Of a DNA stretch of 64,000 nucleotides, positions 7,639 to 14,844 are shown piece by piece. Each line of letters begins with the position of its first letter. The stretch's first letter is position 1. The notes beneath the pieces were generated by a model. The model was not told the origin of the DNA. It did not search any database and saw only the letters and a program-made list of their open reading frames with translations. This DNA comes from Camelimonas lactis (GTDB lineage: Bacteria > Pseudomonadota > Alphaproteobacteria > Rhizobiales > Beijerinckiaceae): assembly GCF_004342915.1 (NCBI RefSeq), contig NZ_SLWL01000009.1, positions 1 through 64,000 of the forward strand, in the 5' to 3' direction. Both the position numbers and the translations under genes were made by a program.

Positions 7639-8859
7639 ATGGGCGACAAATACAATCCATTCAGGCCGGATAAGGCGGCTCCTCCAGGCATGTTTGCTGG
7701 GAGGGTTGATGAAATTGAATATATTCAGGGCTGCCTTCGGCAAACTCAGAATGGCAACCCAAAGCACTTTGCTATAACCGGTGAACGTGGAATCGGCAAA
7801 TCCTCGCTCGTGCATCTTGAGCAGCTATCTGCGCGGGGCAAGATTACTCTTAATAAGCAAAGATTTAATTTTATTGTTGTCAGCCTAAAACTTAGAAAAG
7901 ATGATGATTTTTATACCATAGTGGAAAGGGTCGCTAAGGAACTGAAGCGTGAGACATCAAAAATGTCTCAGCTTGGCAGTTTAGTTTTAAGTTCTATTGC
8001 AGTTTTATCGCGACTAGAAATAGCTGGCGTGAGGATCCATCCTTCAACCAGTCAAGTCGATGAGGCATTTTCTGCGCTTATCGATGACTTTGAACTCGCA
8101 ATCTTGCGAATGGGAGATGCGTTTGATGGCATACTGCTTTTACTTGACGAAGCAGATGCCCCACCTGCGACGGCAAATTTGGGGCTATTTTGTAAACTGC
8201 TCACTGAAGAGATGACGTCGCGTCAGTGCGAGAAGGTTTGTATAGGGCTCGCTGGTCTACCAAATCTGAGCAGCAGACTTAGAGAAAGCCACGAATCGTC
8301 GCTTCGTCTGTTTCATATATTGAATCTGAAGCCGCTCGAACCAAATGAAAGAAGCCAAGTGTTGCGCATGGGGTTAGAGGATGCGAACAAAAAAAACACA
8401 TCCCCTGTGACGATTGCGCCTGACGCTGAGGATCTGATCGGCAGCTTCTCCGAAGGTTACCCGCATTTTCTGCAGGAATTTGCATATTGCGCATTTGAGC
8501 ATGACTCCGACAACAATATTGATAAATCTGACTTTTTATCAAGTTTATTTACCGAGAATGGGGCGTTTGACCAACTCGGAGCCAAGTATTTTGATAAAGC
8601 GTACAATACGCCTGCCTCTGATGATTATCGCAAAGTATTGCACGTCATGGCGGACGGTGTTGACGTTTGGATATCGCGTTCTGACATCATCGCGAAAAGC
8701 AAACTCAAAGGAACTACGGTTGACAATGCGATTCGTGCGCTAAAGGCTAAAGATATTATTGTTTCGGATGAGTCGCGCCCTGGGAGATACCGGTTGCCGA
8801 CTCTATCTTTTGCAACTTGGATCAACATCCAGAAGCGTGCTGAGGCAGAGACAGTGTAG
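7639..8859 (+). CDS. AAA ATPase with C-terminal winged helix, AT-rich cargo gene
   Basis: 406 residues. 'NPFRPDKAAPPGMFAGRVDEI' is the typical entry of the ORC/STAND-like AAA_16 ATPases. Walker A is GERGIGKS (48-55); Walker B is 'ILLLLDEAD' with D170 and E171. Residues about 330-400 look like a winged helix ('ISRSDIIAKSKLKGTTVDNAIRALKAKDII'). The codon use is clearly AT-rich compared with both sides, so the gene was acquired separately. It stands alone; no partner nuclease is next to it. Stand-alone ATPases of this type occur in mobile elements and some defence loci, but a defence role here is only a guess. Confidence 0.75.
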   Translation: MGDKYNPFRPDKAAPPGMFAGRVDEIEYIQGCLRQTQNGNPKHFAITGERGIGKSSLVHLEQLSARGKITLNKQRFNFIVVSLKLRKDDDFYTIVERVAKELKRETSKMSQLGSLVLSSIAVLSRLEIAGVRIHPSTSQVDEAFSALIDDFELAILRMGDAFDGILLLLDEADAPPATANLGLFCKLLTEEMTSRQCEKVCIGLAGLPNLSSRLRESHESSLRLFHILNLKPLEPNERSQVLRMGLEDANKKNTSPVTIAPDAEDLIGSFSEGYPHFLQEFAYCAFEHDSDNNIDKSDFLSSLFTENGAFDQLGAKYFDKAYNTPASDDYRKVLHVMADGVDVWISRSDIIAKSKLKGTTVDNAIRALKAKDIIVSDESRPGRYRLPTLSFATWINIQKRAEAETV

Positions 8860-8888
8860 CAAAGCCGGTGGTTCGCTCGTGTGGGGGG

Positions 8889-8928
8889 CTACAGACCCCT
8901 ACAGACGGCTACAGGCGGCTACGGACGG
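8889..8928. repeat. Four 10-bp tandem repeats
   Basis: CTACAGACCC, CTACAGACGG, CTACAGGCGG and CTACGGACGG follow each other exactly. The array lies between the ATPase stop and the convergent DUF3102 gene, and the last unit overlaps that gene's stop codon. Confidence 0.8.
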
Positions 8929-9404
8929 ACGCACCACCCGCGGTAGGTGTGCCATCCCAACGGGCACACTTTGGCACCAGCTGCCCAGGGCGCTCCAGTT
9001 GCCCGCCCACGCCAGCCGGCGGGTTTGTTTTGGGATATCCATGCACTGGCCGTCACCTTTTCTCCAGAGGCGGCGCGTTCGAGCACTTGGGCACGGACGG
9101 GTTCTGGGGTGCTGGGCGCGGCTAGGGCGTATAGGGCGGTTGGCGGTAAATCGGGAACCGTTCCCGATTTATTGAATGTACCGTAGACGTTCATGAAATT
9201 TCTCGCCGTCCACTCGCTCATGTCGAACTCTATTCGAAGCCACTTGAGGAATTGCCCGTGTCCGAGTGACTGCTTCTGTTCGGTAAGCTCCCTACCGACT
9301 AAAAAAATGTCCTCAGCGGCCCGCGCCATGCGGACTCGTATCCTCTCAGCAGCCGCCCGCGCAGACGCCGCCTTGTCGGCATCAACAGTGGAGTCTGACA
9401 CCAT
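8919..9404 (-). CDS. DUF3102 family protein, copy 1
   Basis: 161 residues from ATG 9404, overlapping the end of the upstream gene by 23 nt. Residues 10-110 match DUF3102: 'KAASARAAAERIRVRMARAAEDIFLVGRELTEQKQSLGHGQFLKWLRIEFDMSE.TARNFMNVYGTF', then 'LPPTALYALAAPSTPEPVRAQVLERAASGEKVTAS'. The family is found in phages and plasmids next to ParB-like genes and is assumed to bind DNA. The sequence after 'GEKVTAS' (about 45 residues) does not resemble the family, and copy 2 also diverges there, so the C-terminus may be a recombination product. The codons for K-S-G-T-V-P-D-L form a 25-bp palindrome. Confidence 0.75.
   Translation of the reverse strand: MVSDSTVDADKAASARAAAERIRVRMARAAEDIFLVGRELTEQKQSLGHGQFLKWLRIEFDMSEWTARNFMNVYGTFNKSGTVPDLPPTALYALAAPSTPEPVRAQVLERAASGEKVTASAWISQNKPAGWRGRATGAPWAAGAKVCPLGWHTYRGWCVRP
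9147..9171. repeat. 25-bp odd palindrome inside DUF3102 copy 1
   Basis: Arms TAAATCGGGAAC (9147-9158) and GTTCCCGATTTA (9160-9171) around one central base (9159). On the minus strand it encodes K-S-G-T-V-P-D-L. Copy 2 has a different palindrome at the same codons (15357-15379). Confidence 0.95.
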
Positions 9405-10086
9405 GCTTCGACCACTGATTGCAGAACCTTGAGGCCCTCTCCTGGATCTCGGCGTCTGGATTGAGCACGAAGAATGTCCTGCAGCTGTGAGATGTGGCAC
9501 GGACCGCCAATGTGTGGGGCCCCAGTTGCTGTAGCCAGTGATCCACTTCGGCGTCATGCCCGCCAGCCCGACGCGTGTTGTGATGGTAAATTACGGCTGA
9601 TCGGCCGTGGGCCAGCGCTAGGGCTTCTGCCACAGGAATCTGTTTCCCAAATTTTGACTTGCCGCGGCGCCGGGGATCGTCGTCGACCAGCCCGTTGTCA
9701 GGATCGGCGAATACGATGTCTGCGCTTTGCATTGCGCTTTGCAGGCTCTCGAACCAAGCGGCGCGCCACCCTGACCGGCGCTGCCAAGGCAGGCTTCCCG
9801 ACGTCAGAGGAGCGCCATGGTAGGTGGCTGACATCAGTCCGGACGCCTCAATGGCCTTCACAGAGCGACCCGCGTCGACCACCCTCGCCAGGGCATCAAA
9901 TAGTTCGGGGTCGAGAGCCCGCCATTTCTCTGGCTGTTGCAGGTACCTGGTATGTCGGCCATCACCGTTGTGGCCTTCGTCGGGATAAAGATACCAAGCG
10001 ACTCCAAGGGCGCGTCCGGAAGACAGAGTCCGCAACAGCGCCAGCTTCACGTAGTCGCCAATATCCCCTGCGTAACGATCCTGCAT
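9382..10086 (-). CDS. Conserved protein of unknown function, MQDRYxGDIGD family
   Basis: 234 residues from ATG 10086; an upstream in-frame TTG at 10101 is less likely because the family begins at 'MQDRY'. Typical blocks: 'DRYAGDIGDYVKLALLRTL', 'LGVAWYLYPDEGHNGDGRH', 'ADIVFADPDNGL', 'AVIYHHNTRRAGGHDAEV'. The 'FADPDNG' block at about residues 135-142 sits where an acidic catalytic or methyltransferase-like motif would be expected, but no activity is established. The gene precedes and overlaps DUF3102 copy 1. I recognise the sequence type but not a function. Confidence 0.65.
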   Translation of the reverse strand: MQDRYAGDIGDYVKLALLRTLSSGRALGVAWYLYPDEGHNGDGRHTRYLQQPEKWRALDPELFDALARVVDAGRSVKAIEASGLMSATYHGAPLTSGSLPWQRRSGWRAAWFESLQSAMQSADIVFADPDNGLVDDDPRRRGKSKFGKQIPVAEALALAHGRSAVIYHHNTRRAGGHDAEVDHWLQQLGPHTLAVRATSHSCRTFFVLNPDAEIQERASRFCNQWSKHGVRLHC

Positions 10087-10224
10087 GGTGTCGTCCGCCA
10101 ATACCGTGTGAGGTAAATCGCTGTTTGCTCTTGAGCCAGATTACAACCTCAAAGGGCCGTCACAAGCAATTGATTCTCATCCAACAATGAGCGATGTTGA
10201 CCGGTAACAACGGAGGGGGGAAGC

Positions 10225-10599
10225 GTGCGCAAGGCATTGGTTTTAATCGGCATCTCAATTGGTGTGGCTGCCTGCAATACGGGAAAGACAGAGAGCGTCA
10301 TCGGCCCCACAGGCACCCAAGTTCACACAACGAAGTGTAGCCAGTCCTCAACACAGTGTTTCGCTGTTGCAAATGCAACGTGCAGGGGGCCGTACTCGGT
10401 CGTAGACAGCTACTCCAAGGCGGGCGGGTTGCTCGCCGATATCGCTCCCGGCCCTGTGACTTGGTACTACATGACTTATCAGTGCGGGCCGTCGAACGGC
10501 GTCTTCCCGCAGTTTCCACAGAGAGGGCGCGACTACACGCCGCCGTCCATCACGCAGTGCAACCGCTCTGGCAACAGTGCTTCTTGCATAACATACTGA
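10225..10599 (+). CDS. Small secreted lipoprotein
   Basis: 124 residues from GTG 10225 (GGAGGGGGGAAGC upstream). A signal peptide ends in the lipobox 'IGVAAC' (Cys17), so it is predicted to be lipidated and anchored in the outer or inner membrane. The mature part has six further cysteines, giving possible disulfides. No domain recognised. Such small lipoproteins are common phage or island cargo. Confidence 0.65.
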   Translation: MRKALVLIGISIGVAACNTGKTESVIGPTGTQVHTTKCSQSSTQCFAVANATCRGPYSVVDSYSKAGGLLADIAPGPVTWYYMTYQCGPSNGVFPQFPQRGRDYTPPSITQCNRSGNSASCITY

Positions 10600-10655
10600 C
10601 CTGACGGGCTGGTGGTTGGGTGACTGCCAGCCTTTCACACAACATCGCAATTCTG

Positions 10656-11138
10656 ATGAAAATCCTCGCCGCGGCCCTCTGCCTCCTCCCGACCCTTGCC
10701 AGCGCTGCCGATATCCCTGGCCTCGTGGTCGGTCAGGCCAGCGTTATTGATGGCGACACGATCGAGATCCATGGCCAGAGGATCAGGCTGGAGGGCATCG
10801 ACGCCCCAGAAAGCAACCAGGTGTGCGAGGCCAAGGGCAAGCGCGACGTGGCTTGCGGGCGCGATGCTGCCTGGTTTCTGGCAGACATAATCGGCCGCCA
10901 GACGGTCTATTGCAGCCAGACTGGCACTGATCGCTACAGGCGCGTTCTGGCCGAGTGTGAGGTCGGCGGCAAAGACATCGGCGACGCAATGGTCCGCTCA
11001 GGACATGCGCTCGCTTATCGGCGTTACAGCACTCGCTACGTGATGGCAGAGGACGCTGCCAGGGCCGCCAAGGCCGGCATGTGGGCCTATGACTTCCTTC
11101 CGCCGTGGGAGTGGCGGGCGCTGGAGAAGGGGCGGTAG
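10656..11138 (+). CDS. Secreted thermonuclease-like protein (SNase family)
   Basis: 160 residues from ATG 10656; a signal peptide spans residues 1-17 ('KILAAALCLLPTLASAA'). The SNase domain covers about residues 25-155: 'VIDGDTIEIHGQRIRLEGIDAPES' with the Ca2+-binding Asp and the first catalytic Arg region, 'QTGTDRYRRVLAECEVGGKDIGDAMVRSGHA', and the closing 'A..GMWAYDFLPPWEWRA'. It is predicted to be a periplasmic or exported nuclease. Length and motifs are standard. Compact versions like this are common in alphaproteobacteria and their prophages. Confidence 0.85.
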   Translation: MKILAAALCLLPTLASAADIPGLVVGQASVIDGDTIEIHGQRIRLEGIDAPESNQVCEAKGKRDVACGRDAAWFLADIIGRQTVYCSQTGTDRYRRVLAECEVGGKDIGDAMVRSGHALAYRRYSTRYVMAEDAARAAKAGMWAYDFLPPWEWRALEKGR

Positions 11139-11156
11139 GCTACGGACTACAATGGC

Positions 11157-11441
11157 TCAATCGATAGCGTCACCATCGTCGTCCTCATCCGAACCACGGC
11201 TTGAGTCTTCAACGTAAACCTTGCAGCCTTCATAGAAGGACGTGCTGTTCGGCGACGTGTGCAGGATGTCGCCACACTGGCCGAGACTACGGATGCTCCT
11301 GCGTTCTGCCCAGTCGTAACCCGCCTTGTGGCCTGAGCAGTCATCAGTGCATTCGTACCCGCCGAACTCCCGCGCATGAGCGGCGCCAGCGGCAAGCAGC
11401 GATGCTAGTCCAAAAATCACAAGGTAATTTGCCGGGCGCAT
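11157..11441 (-). CDS. Small secreted protein with ECTDDCSGHKAGY motif
   Basis: 94 residues from ATG 11441; the signal peptide is 'NYLVIFGLASLLAAGAAHA'. The mature region 'YECTDDCSGHKAGYDWAER..I....QCG......SFYEGCKVYVED' with four cysteines is a recurring small family in alphaproteobacteria found near thermonuclease and excalibur genes. The C-terminus is a run of acidic residues ('DEDDDGD') that may bind a divalent cation. Function unknown. It is convergent with the nuclease gene and 19 bp from it. Confidence 0.65.
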   Translation of the reverse strand: MRPANYLVIFGLASLLAAGAAHAREFGGYECTDDCSGHKAGYDWAERRSIRSLGQCGDILHTSPNSTSFYEGCKVYVEDSSRGSDEDDDGDAID

Positions 11442-11461
11442 TTTTTGGACTTCCAAATCTT

Positions 11462-11692
11462 CTAGCGATGATCGCAGCCGATTTCCGCTTTGATGCGATC
11501 GACCTGCGCTTTGGTCCTGCACACGTTCTCGCACGGTATTCCATCGTTGTCTCTGTCGGCGCCGGAATACCCATTGCACCACATCTCCACGGCCTCGCGG
11601 CACGATGACGCCGCCTTGCAGCTGCGCGCGTGCGCTGGCGCTATCAGTGCGATCATGCCAGCCAAAGCAAGGCCAACCCTCACGAACTTCAT
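11462..11692 (-). CDS. Secreted excalibur-domain calcium-binding protein
   Basis: 76 residues from ATG 11692. Signal peptide at residues 1-22; then the excalibur domain, 'SCREAVEMWCNGYSGADRDNDGIPCENVC', with the invariant D-x-D-x-D-G-x-P-C-E loop that binds calcium. It is transcribed with the 11157-11441 gene (20-bp gap). Excalibur domains often accompany SNase domains, here encoded just across the convergent gap, so the three secreted proteins may act together on extracellular DNA (inference). Confidence 0.8.
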   Translation of the reverse strand: MKFVRVGLALAGMIALIAPAHARSCKAASSCREAVEMWCNGYSGADRDNDGIPCENVCRTKAQVDRIKAEIGCDHR

Positions 11693-11851
11693 ATCAGTGC
11701 CCCCTGCATTCATTGGGGCATGACCGGTCCCGGCTGGTCAACGTCACGTTGGGGCAACCGACACAATACCGGGACGCAGAGCAATGACTGACGAACACAT
11801 GCGGAGTTTAGTCCCGGTGCTCTCACGCTGTTCAGTAGGCTCGCGCCAGTT

Positions 11852-12097
11852 TTACACAGCCTTACGTGAGCGCTTCCCGGCTGATGACGCGAGCGCCCGA
11901 TTCAGGGAGAAGCTCCGGCCTTCAGGTTTGATGTTCTGACCACCGTTGCGTCCGGCCTCGGCCGCCAGATCGCGGCTGGTCGAGAAAGCCCGCTTTGAAG
12001 CGGGTACGCTCCGGCCACCCTTGCTGGCGATCTCCTTGCGGCGCTCCGGATCCATTGCAGCAAATCCGCGCCGTCTCTTCGATGTCATTTTCTCCAT
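11852..12097 (-). CDS. KGG-repeat (stress-induced protein type) protein
   Basis: 81 residues from ATG 12097 with AGGAGG 5 nt upstream. The N-terminal 'RRGFAAMDPERRKEIASKGGRSVPASKRAFS' is the KGG motif of general stress proteins such as YciG; a second degenerate copy, 'RDLAAEAGRNGGQNIKPEGRSFS', follows. Very basic. Phage versions exist and have no assigned biochemical function. Confidence 0.7.
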   Translation of the reverse strand: MEKMTSKRRRGFAAMDPERRKEIASKGGRSVPASKRAFSTSRDLAAEAGRNGGQNIKPEGRSFSLNRALASSAGKRSRKAV

Positions 12098-12209
12098 GTC
12101 CGCCTCCTGCGCCAATAGTCTGAGATTATTGCGTTTGCAGGGGGCAGTTCACGCCGTCGTGATTCTTCTGTCAACGTCACGCAGGGTCTGCCCACACACT
12201 CAGAGAGGC

Positions 12210-12434
12210 GCCGTCGGGGCAGTTTCCGTCCTGGCCAACAGCCGGCATGTTGCGGAGGTGTTCGGGAAGCGGCACGACAGTGTTCTGCGGTCGATTTACG
12301 ATTTGGACTGCAGTGACGATTTCCGTTCCCATAATTTTGTGGAAACGTGCGAAATCAAAGAGATAGGCACTTCGCGCCGTTCAGTCCGTCACTTCGACAT
12401 GACGAGCGCATGTCGAAAGGTCTTGAGGCGCTGA
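12210..12434 (+). pseudogene. Truncated Rha family phage regulatory protein
   Basis: The frame encodes 'VSVLANSRHVAEVFGKRHDSVLRSIYDLDCS..FRSHNFVETCEIKE', the N-terminal Rha (pRha) domain, which normally continues past 'F(D/Y)MTRDGF'. Here it loses similarity right after 'FDMT' and stops at 12434, with no good start at the N-terminus. Rha proteins interfere with phage growth when IHF is absent. This copy is a remnant of an early phage region. Confidence 0.7.
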
Positions 12435-12632
12435 TTTGCCCTCGGCTCCAATGTGGCTATATTGCGCCAGTTGCTTGACGGCAATTTGTCGAAAAGGCCT
12501 GCATGCGTGAGGCGCGGGCCCACTGGTTCAAGGTGTCACTGTCAGCAAGATGTCGGGGGTTGGCCCCGCATATGAAAGGAGTTGCAAAGCTGCTTGCGAG
12601 CATGACCAAAAGGTAAGGTTCAAACGGGTATT
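12435..12632. other. Intergenic region upstream of the symporter
   Basis: About 200 bp with no gene. It presumably holds the symporter promoter; I see no clear -35/-10 pair. Confidence 0.4.
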
Positions 12633-14267
12633 ATGGATTTACAACAGCTGAGTTTGCCGCTGACAATTTGTCTATTGGCTGTCTTCTTCGGCGGAACATT
12701 TTTCGTTTCCCTTCAAATCGGTCGAAAACGTGAGAACGCTGACAGTTATATGAATGCTGGCAGCAAGGTTGGATTCGGCATCTCCGCCGCTTCCATGACC
12801 GCGACGTGGATCTGGGCCGCTTCTTTGTATGCCGCGGCGACCTCTGGGTACACCTTTGGCGTCTCCGGCCCCCTGCACTATGGATTGTGGGGCGCCCTGA
12901 TGATCCTGTTCATATATCCCTTCGGGAAGCGCATAAGATCGCTGGCTCCAGACGCACATAGCCTCGCGGAAATATTGCACGCCCGTCATGGCTCTTCCAG
13001 CCAGCTGATCCTCGCCGGTTCCAATATTATCGGCAGCATTCTCAGTCTCGTCTCCAATTATATCGCTGGCGGCGTGCTGATCGCCATGCTCACGCCGCTG
13101 AATTTTTCGACAGGCATCCTGGTTATCGCCGCGGGCGTCTTGTTGTACACGCTCTGGTCTGGCCTGCGGGCATCGATCCTGACCGATTTCATCCAGGTCT
13201 GCGCCATGCTTCTGGCTGTGGTGATCCTGGTGCCGACGATTTTTCACCTGGCGGGCGGCCCCGACATTTTCCGCGAAGGCCAGGGCAATCTGAACCAGCA
13301 GCAGCTCAGCTTCTTCTCGTCCGACGCCTTCTTCAATCAGGGCGCGCCTTACATAGCGGCGGTGCTGGCTTACGCAATCGGCAACCAGACCATCGCGCAG
13401 CGCCTGTTCGCTGTGCGGCCAGACAAGATCAAGGCGACGTTCGTCACAGCAACGGTGGGTTACGGCGCCACGGTGATTGGCATCGGCATGCTCGGTGTTC
13501 TGGCGCTCTATCTGGGCATCAAGCCGATCGACGGCGACGTCAACAATCTGGTGCCGCAGTTGGCGGCGTCTTACCTGGGCGCGGGGCTGCTCAGCCTGTT
13601 CTTCATTCTGATCATCGGCGCCATGGCGTCCACCGCCGACAGCGACCTGTCGGCCTTGTCGTCAATAGTCATGACCGACATTTACGGCCGTAATATCGCT
13701 CGTCCTGGCAAGGCCAATCCACGCCTGATGCTCCTCCTGGGTCGCCTGACCATGGTGGCCTCGACGGCGCTGGCGGTTTACATTGCAAGCAACCGGCTCA
13801 ATATTCTCGAATTGCTGGTGCTGGTTGGCGCTATCTGGGGCGCGCTGGTGTTTCCGGTGATTGCAAGCTTTTACTGGCGGAAGGTGTCAAACACTGCCTT
13901 CTCCGTTGCTGTCCTCGGCGCGCTGGTGTCTTTTTTCGCTGTGCGTTTCGGGTTCGTCGCCCTAACCGGCGATACGGCCCTGCTGACGGATATACTTTCA
14001 GTCATCGGCGTAGGCGTGATCGCCGGCCTGATGGCGTTCGGCTTCTGGGGCGCACGTGTTGGCGTCCTGACTGGCGTCATCGCGACCGTCGTGAGCGCGC
14101 CATTTGGAATTGGCTTCCTGCACACCTACCCCGTGCTGACCGCCTCATTGCTGGCCTACGCCGTGAGCGCAATCCTGTGCATTGGCATCAGCCTGCTGCG
14201 CCCCGACAATTTTGACTTCGGCCTGCTTGCCCGCGCGACAGGTCGTTTCGATATCACCACGAACTGA
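12633..14267 (+). CDS. Sodium:solute symporter (SSS family)
   Basis: 544 residues with about 13-14 hydrophobic segments. Hallmarks: 'FFVSLQIGRKRENADSYMNAGSKVGFGISAASMTATWIWAAS' at the N-terminus and the sodium-site region 'GAMASTADSDLSALSSIVMTDIYGR' at about residues 330-355. The spacing resembles the urea/proline branch of the SSS family, but the substrate cannot be read from the sequence. The inner-membrane transporter is followed 17 nt later by a 43-residue membrane protein, a known pairing. This two-gene unit is not phage-like, so it is either cargo or ancestral chromosome. Confidence 0.85.
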   Translation: MDLQQLSLPLTICLLAVFFGGTFFVSLQIGRKRENADSYMNAGSKVGFGISAASMTATWIWAASLYAAATSGYTFGVSGPLHYGLWGALMILFIYPFGKRIRSLAPDAHSLAEILHARHGSSSQLILAGSNIIGSILSLVSNYIAGGVLIAMLTPLNFSTGILVIAAGVLLYTLWSGLRASILTDFIQVCAMLLAVVILVPTIFHLAGGPDIFREGQGNLNQQQLSFFSSDAFFNQGAPYIAAVLAYAIGNQTIAQRLFAVRPDKIKATFVTATVGYGATVIGIGMLGVLALYLGIKPIDGDVNNLVPQLAASYLGAGLLSLFFILIIGAMASTADSDLSALSSIVMTDIYGRNIARPGKANPRLMLLLGRLTMVASTALAVYIASNRLNILELLVLVGAIWGALVFPVIASFYWRKVSNTAFSVAVLGALVSFFAVRFGFVALTGDTALLTDILSVIGVGVIAGLMAFGFWGARVGVLTGVIATVVSAPFGIGFLHTYPVLTASLLAYAVSAILCIGISLLRPDNFDFGLLARATGRFDITTN

Positions 14268-14284
14268 TGCTGGAGGCCGTTGAT

Positions 14285-14416
14285 ATGATGTCTTACTGGA
14301 TGACCGCCTATGTCCTAGTCTGGCCTGCGCTGGTCGCAGTGGTTTTATCTGTCCTTGTGCTGTCATTCATTCGCGAATGGCGGGCAGCACGAAAAGAAGG
14401 GCGCGCCATGATCTAG
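14285..14416 (+). CDS. Putative transporter small subunit
   Basis: 43 residues from ATG 14285 with GGAGG 10 nt upstream (ATG 14288 is also possible). One transmembrane helix, 'AYVLVWPALVAVVLSVLVLSF', then a basic tail 'REWRAARKEGRAM'. It matches in size and composition the tiny protein usually found directly downstream of this class of SSS transporter, so it probably associates with the symporter in the inner membrane. Confidence 0.75.
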   Translation: MMSYWMTAYVLVWPALVAVVLSVLVLSFIREWRAARKEGRAMI

Positions 14417-14425
14417 AACCCTCGG

Positions 14426-14689
14426 CCAACGAGCGCAAAAATTCGTTGGTTGCCCGTGGGCTGAAAATTCAGCTGACGGGAAGCGCTGAAAAGTCAGCGG
14501 GTTGGAAATCGGACACATGTGTCCGGTTTGGCTTAGCGGATTATTGCGCTCAGTGGTGCTGCCCTGATTTTCAAGCCAGTGGCCCGCGGCTGACATTCCA
14601 GCCATGGCGCAGGAATGCGCCGTGGGCGCAATTTTGCGCCGACGTTGATGGGTATGGGCTTTTCCCATAATGCCGGGATTTCCGGCATT
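14426..14689. repeat. Cluster of four palindromes in a 260-bp non-coding stretch
   Basis: CCAACGA/TCGTTGG (14426-14449, 10-nt loop); a 24-bp palindrome with one mismatch centred on CACATGTG (14506-14529); GGCGCAA/TTGCGCC (14625-14640, 2-nt loop); AATGCCGG/CCGGCATT (14669-14689, 5-nt loop). No convincing gene is present. The first may terminate the symporter unit; the others look like protein-binding sites or remnants. Confidence 0.6.
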
Positions 14690-14844
14690 AAAACGTGCCG
14701 GTCGGCCAGGTTATGGCTCCAGGCCATGGCACCCGTCAGTTCAGCGGTTTCGGTGGCGAATTGCTTCTGGTGTTGAGGCCCCTTCCGGCGTCCATCCTTG
14801 CGTAAATCGTTGGTGTCGGAATTTCCTACACCTACGGAGCGTGC

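Noticed and set aside
7639-8859. Possible archaeal-type ORC/Cdc6 replication initiator
   Set aside because: The N-terminal pattern is ORC-like, but the same fold is common in bacterial AAA_16 cargo ATPases and no origin-like repeats lie nearby apart from one short array, so only a general AAA ATPase call is made.
8889-8928. CRISPR-like repeats
   Set aside because: Units are 10 bp and directly adjacent with no spacers; no cas genes are present anywhere in the window.
14377-14670. 97-codon plus-strand frame after the transporter small subunit
   Set aside because: It overlaps the palindrome cluster, has no ribosome site and is rich in Trp/Cys/Arg without a pattern; treated as non-coding or debris.
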